5,844 bases of DNA, taken from NCBI GenBank assembly GCA_013330975.1, contig DUHG01000117.1, positions 23,231 through 29,074 on the forward strand, in the 5' to 3' direction. Of this stretch, positions 5,842-5,844 are shown in pieces. The notes beneath the pieces were generated by a model. That model was given only the letters and a program-made list of their open reading frames with translations, did not search any database and was not told the DNA's origin. How positions within the stretch are numbered: the first letter of the stretch is position 1; every line of letters begins with the position of its first letter. The translations under genes were made by a program, and so were the position numbers. Source of the DNA: Candidatus Bathyarchaeota archaeon. GTDB taxonomy: Archaea; Thermoproteota; Bathyarchaeia; Bathyarchaeales; Bathycorpusculaceae.

Positions 5842-5844
5842 AAC

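Overview
The window looks archaeal, from the TACK group. It carries a complete Cdv cell-division operon (CdvA, CdvB/ESCRT-III, CdvC/Vps4), a combination typical of TACK archaea, and an archaeal-type SRP 7S RNA with both S-domain tetraloop hairpins and a TATA-box promoter at the expected distance. Moderate base composition and the mix of neighbours (a DUF3795-type Cys-rich protein, a MobB, a small winged-helix-like protein) make a Bathyarchaeia-like genome my best guess, but that lineage call is inference.

Layout. Positions 1-2844 (+ strand) hold cdvA, cdvB and cdvC in one tight operon. Positions 2845-2980 are a convergent intergenic gap with a perfect 10-bp inverted repeat and a T-tract. From 2981 to the right edge all firm genes are on the - strand. 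In transcription order these are a flavodoxin-like protein (5841-5368), a DUF3795-type Cys-rich protein (about 5249-4695), a roughly 300-base stretch without a firm gene, the SRP RNA (4388-4068), a helical protein resembling a winged-helix regulator (starting at or below 4081, ending 3518), and MobB (3505-2981).

How the parts work together. CdvA is the membrane and DNA-associated scaffold. It recruits the ESCRT-III protein CdvB through a C-terminal peptide that binds the CdvB winged-helix domain. CdvB polymers are remodelled by the AAA ATPase CdvC, whose MIT domain binds a proline-rich MIM2 motif in CdvB. All of these elements are visible here. Unusually, CdvA carries the same LPEPP core in its tail that CdvB uses as its MIM2. 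The SRP RNA is a separate housekeeping gene for co-translational protein targeting. The - strand proteins have no evident link to division.

The least ordinary points are the cdvA-cdvB junction (no good start for cdvB, a G-rich/C-rich hairpin, and a possible frame change), the shared LPEPP motif, the SRP RNA overlapping the longest frame of the next gene, and a possible 43-residue basic protein at 4588-4719. I see no CRISPR array, insertion sequence, tRNA or clearly new defence-type system.
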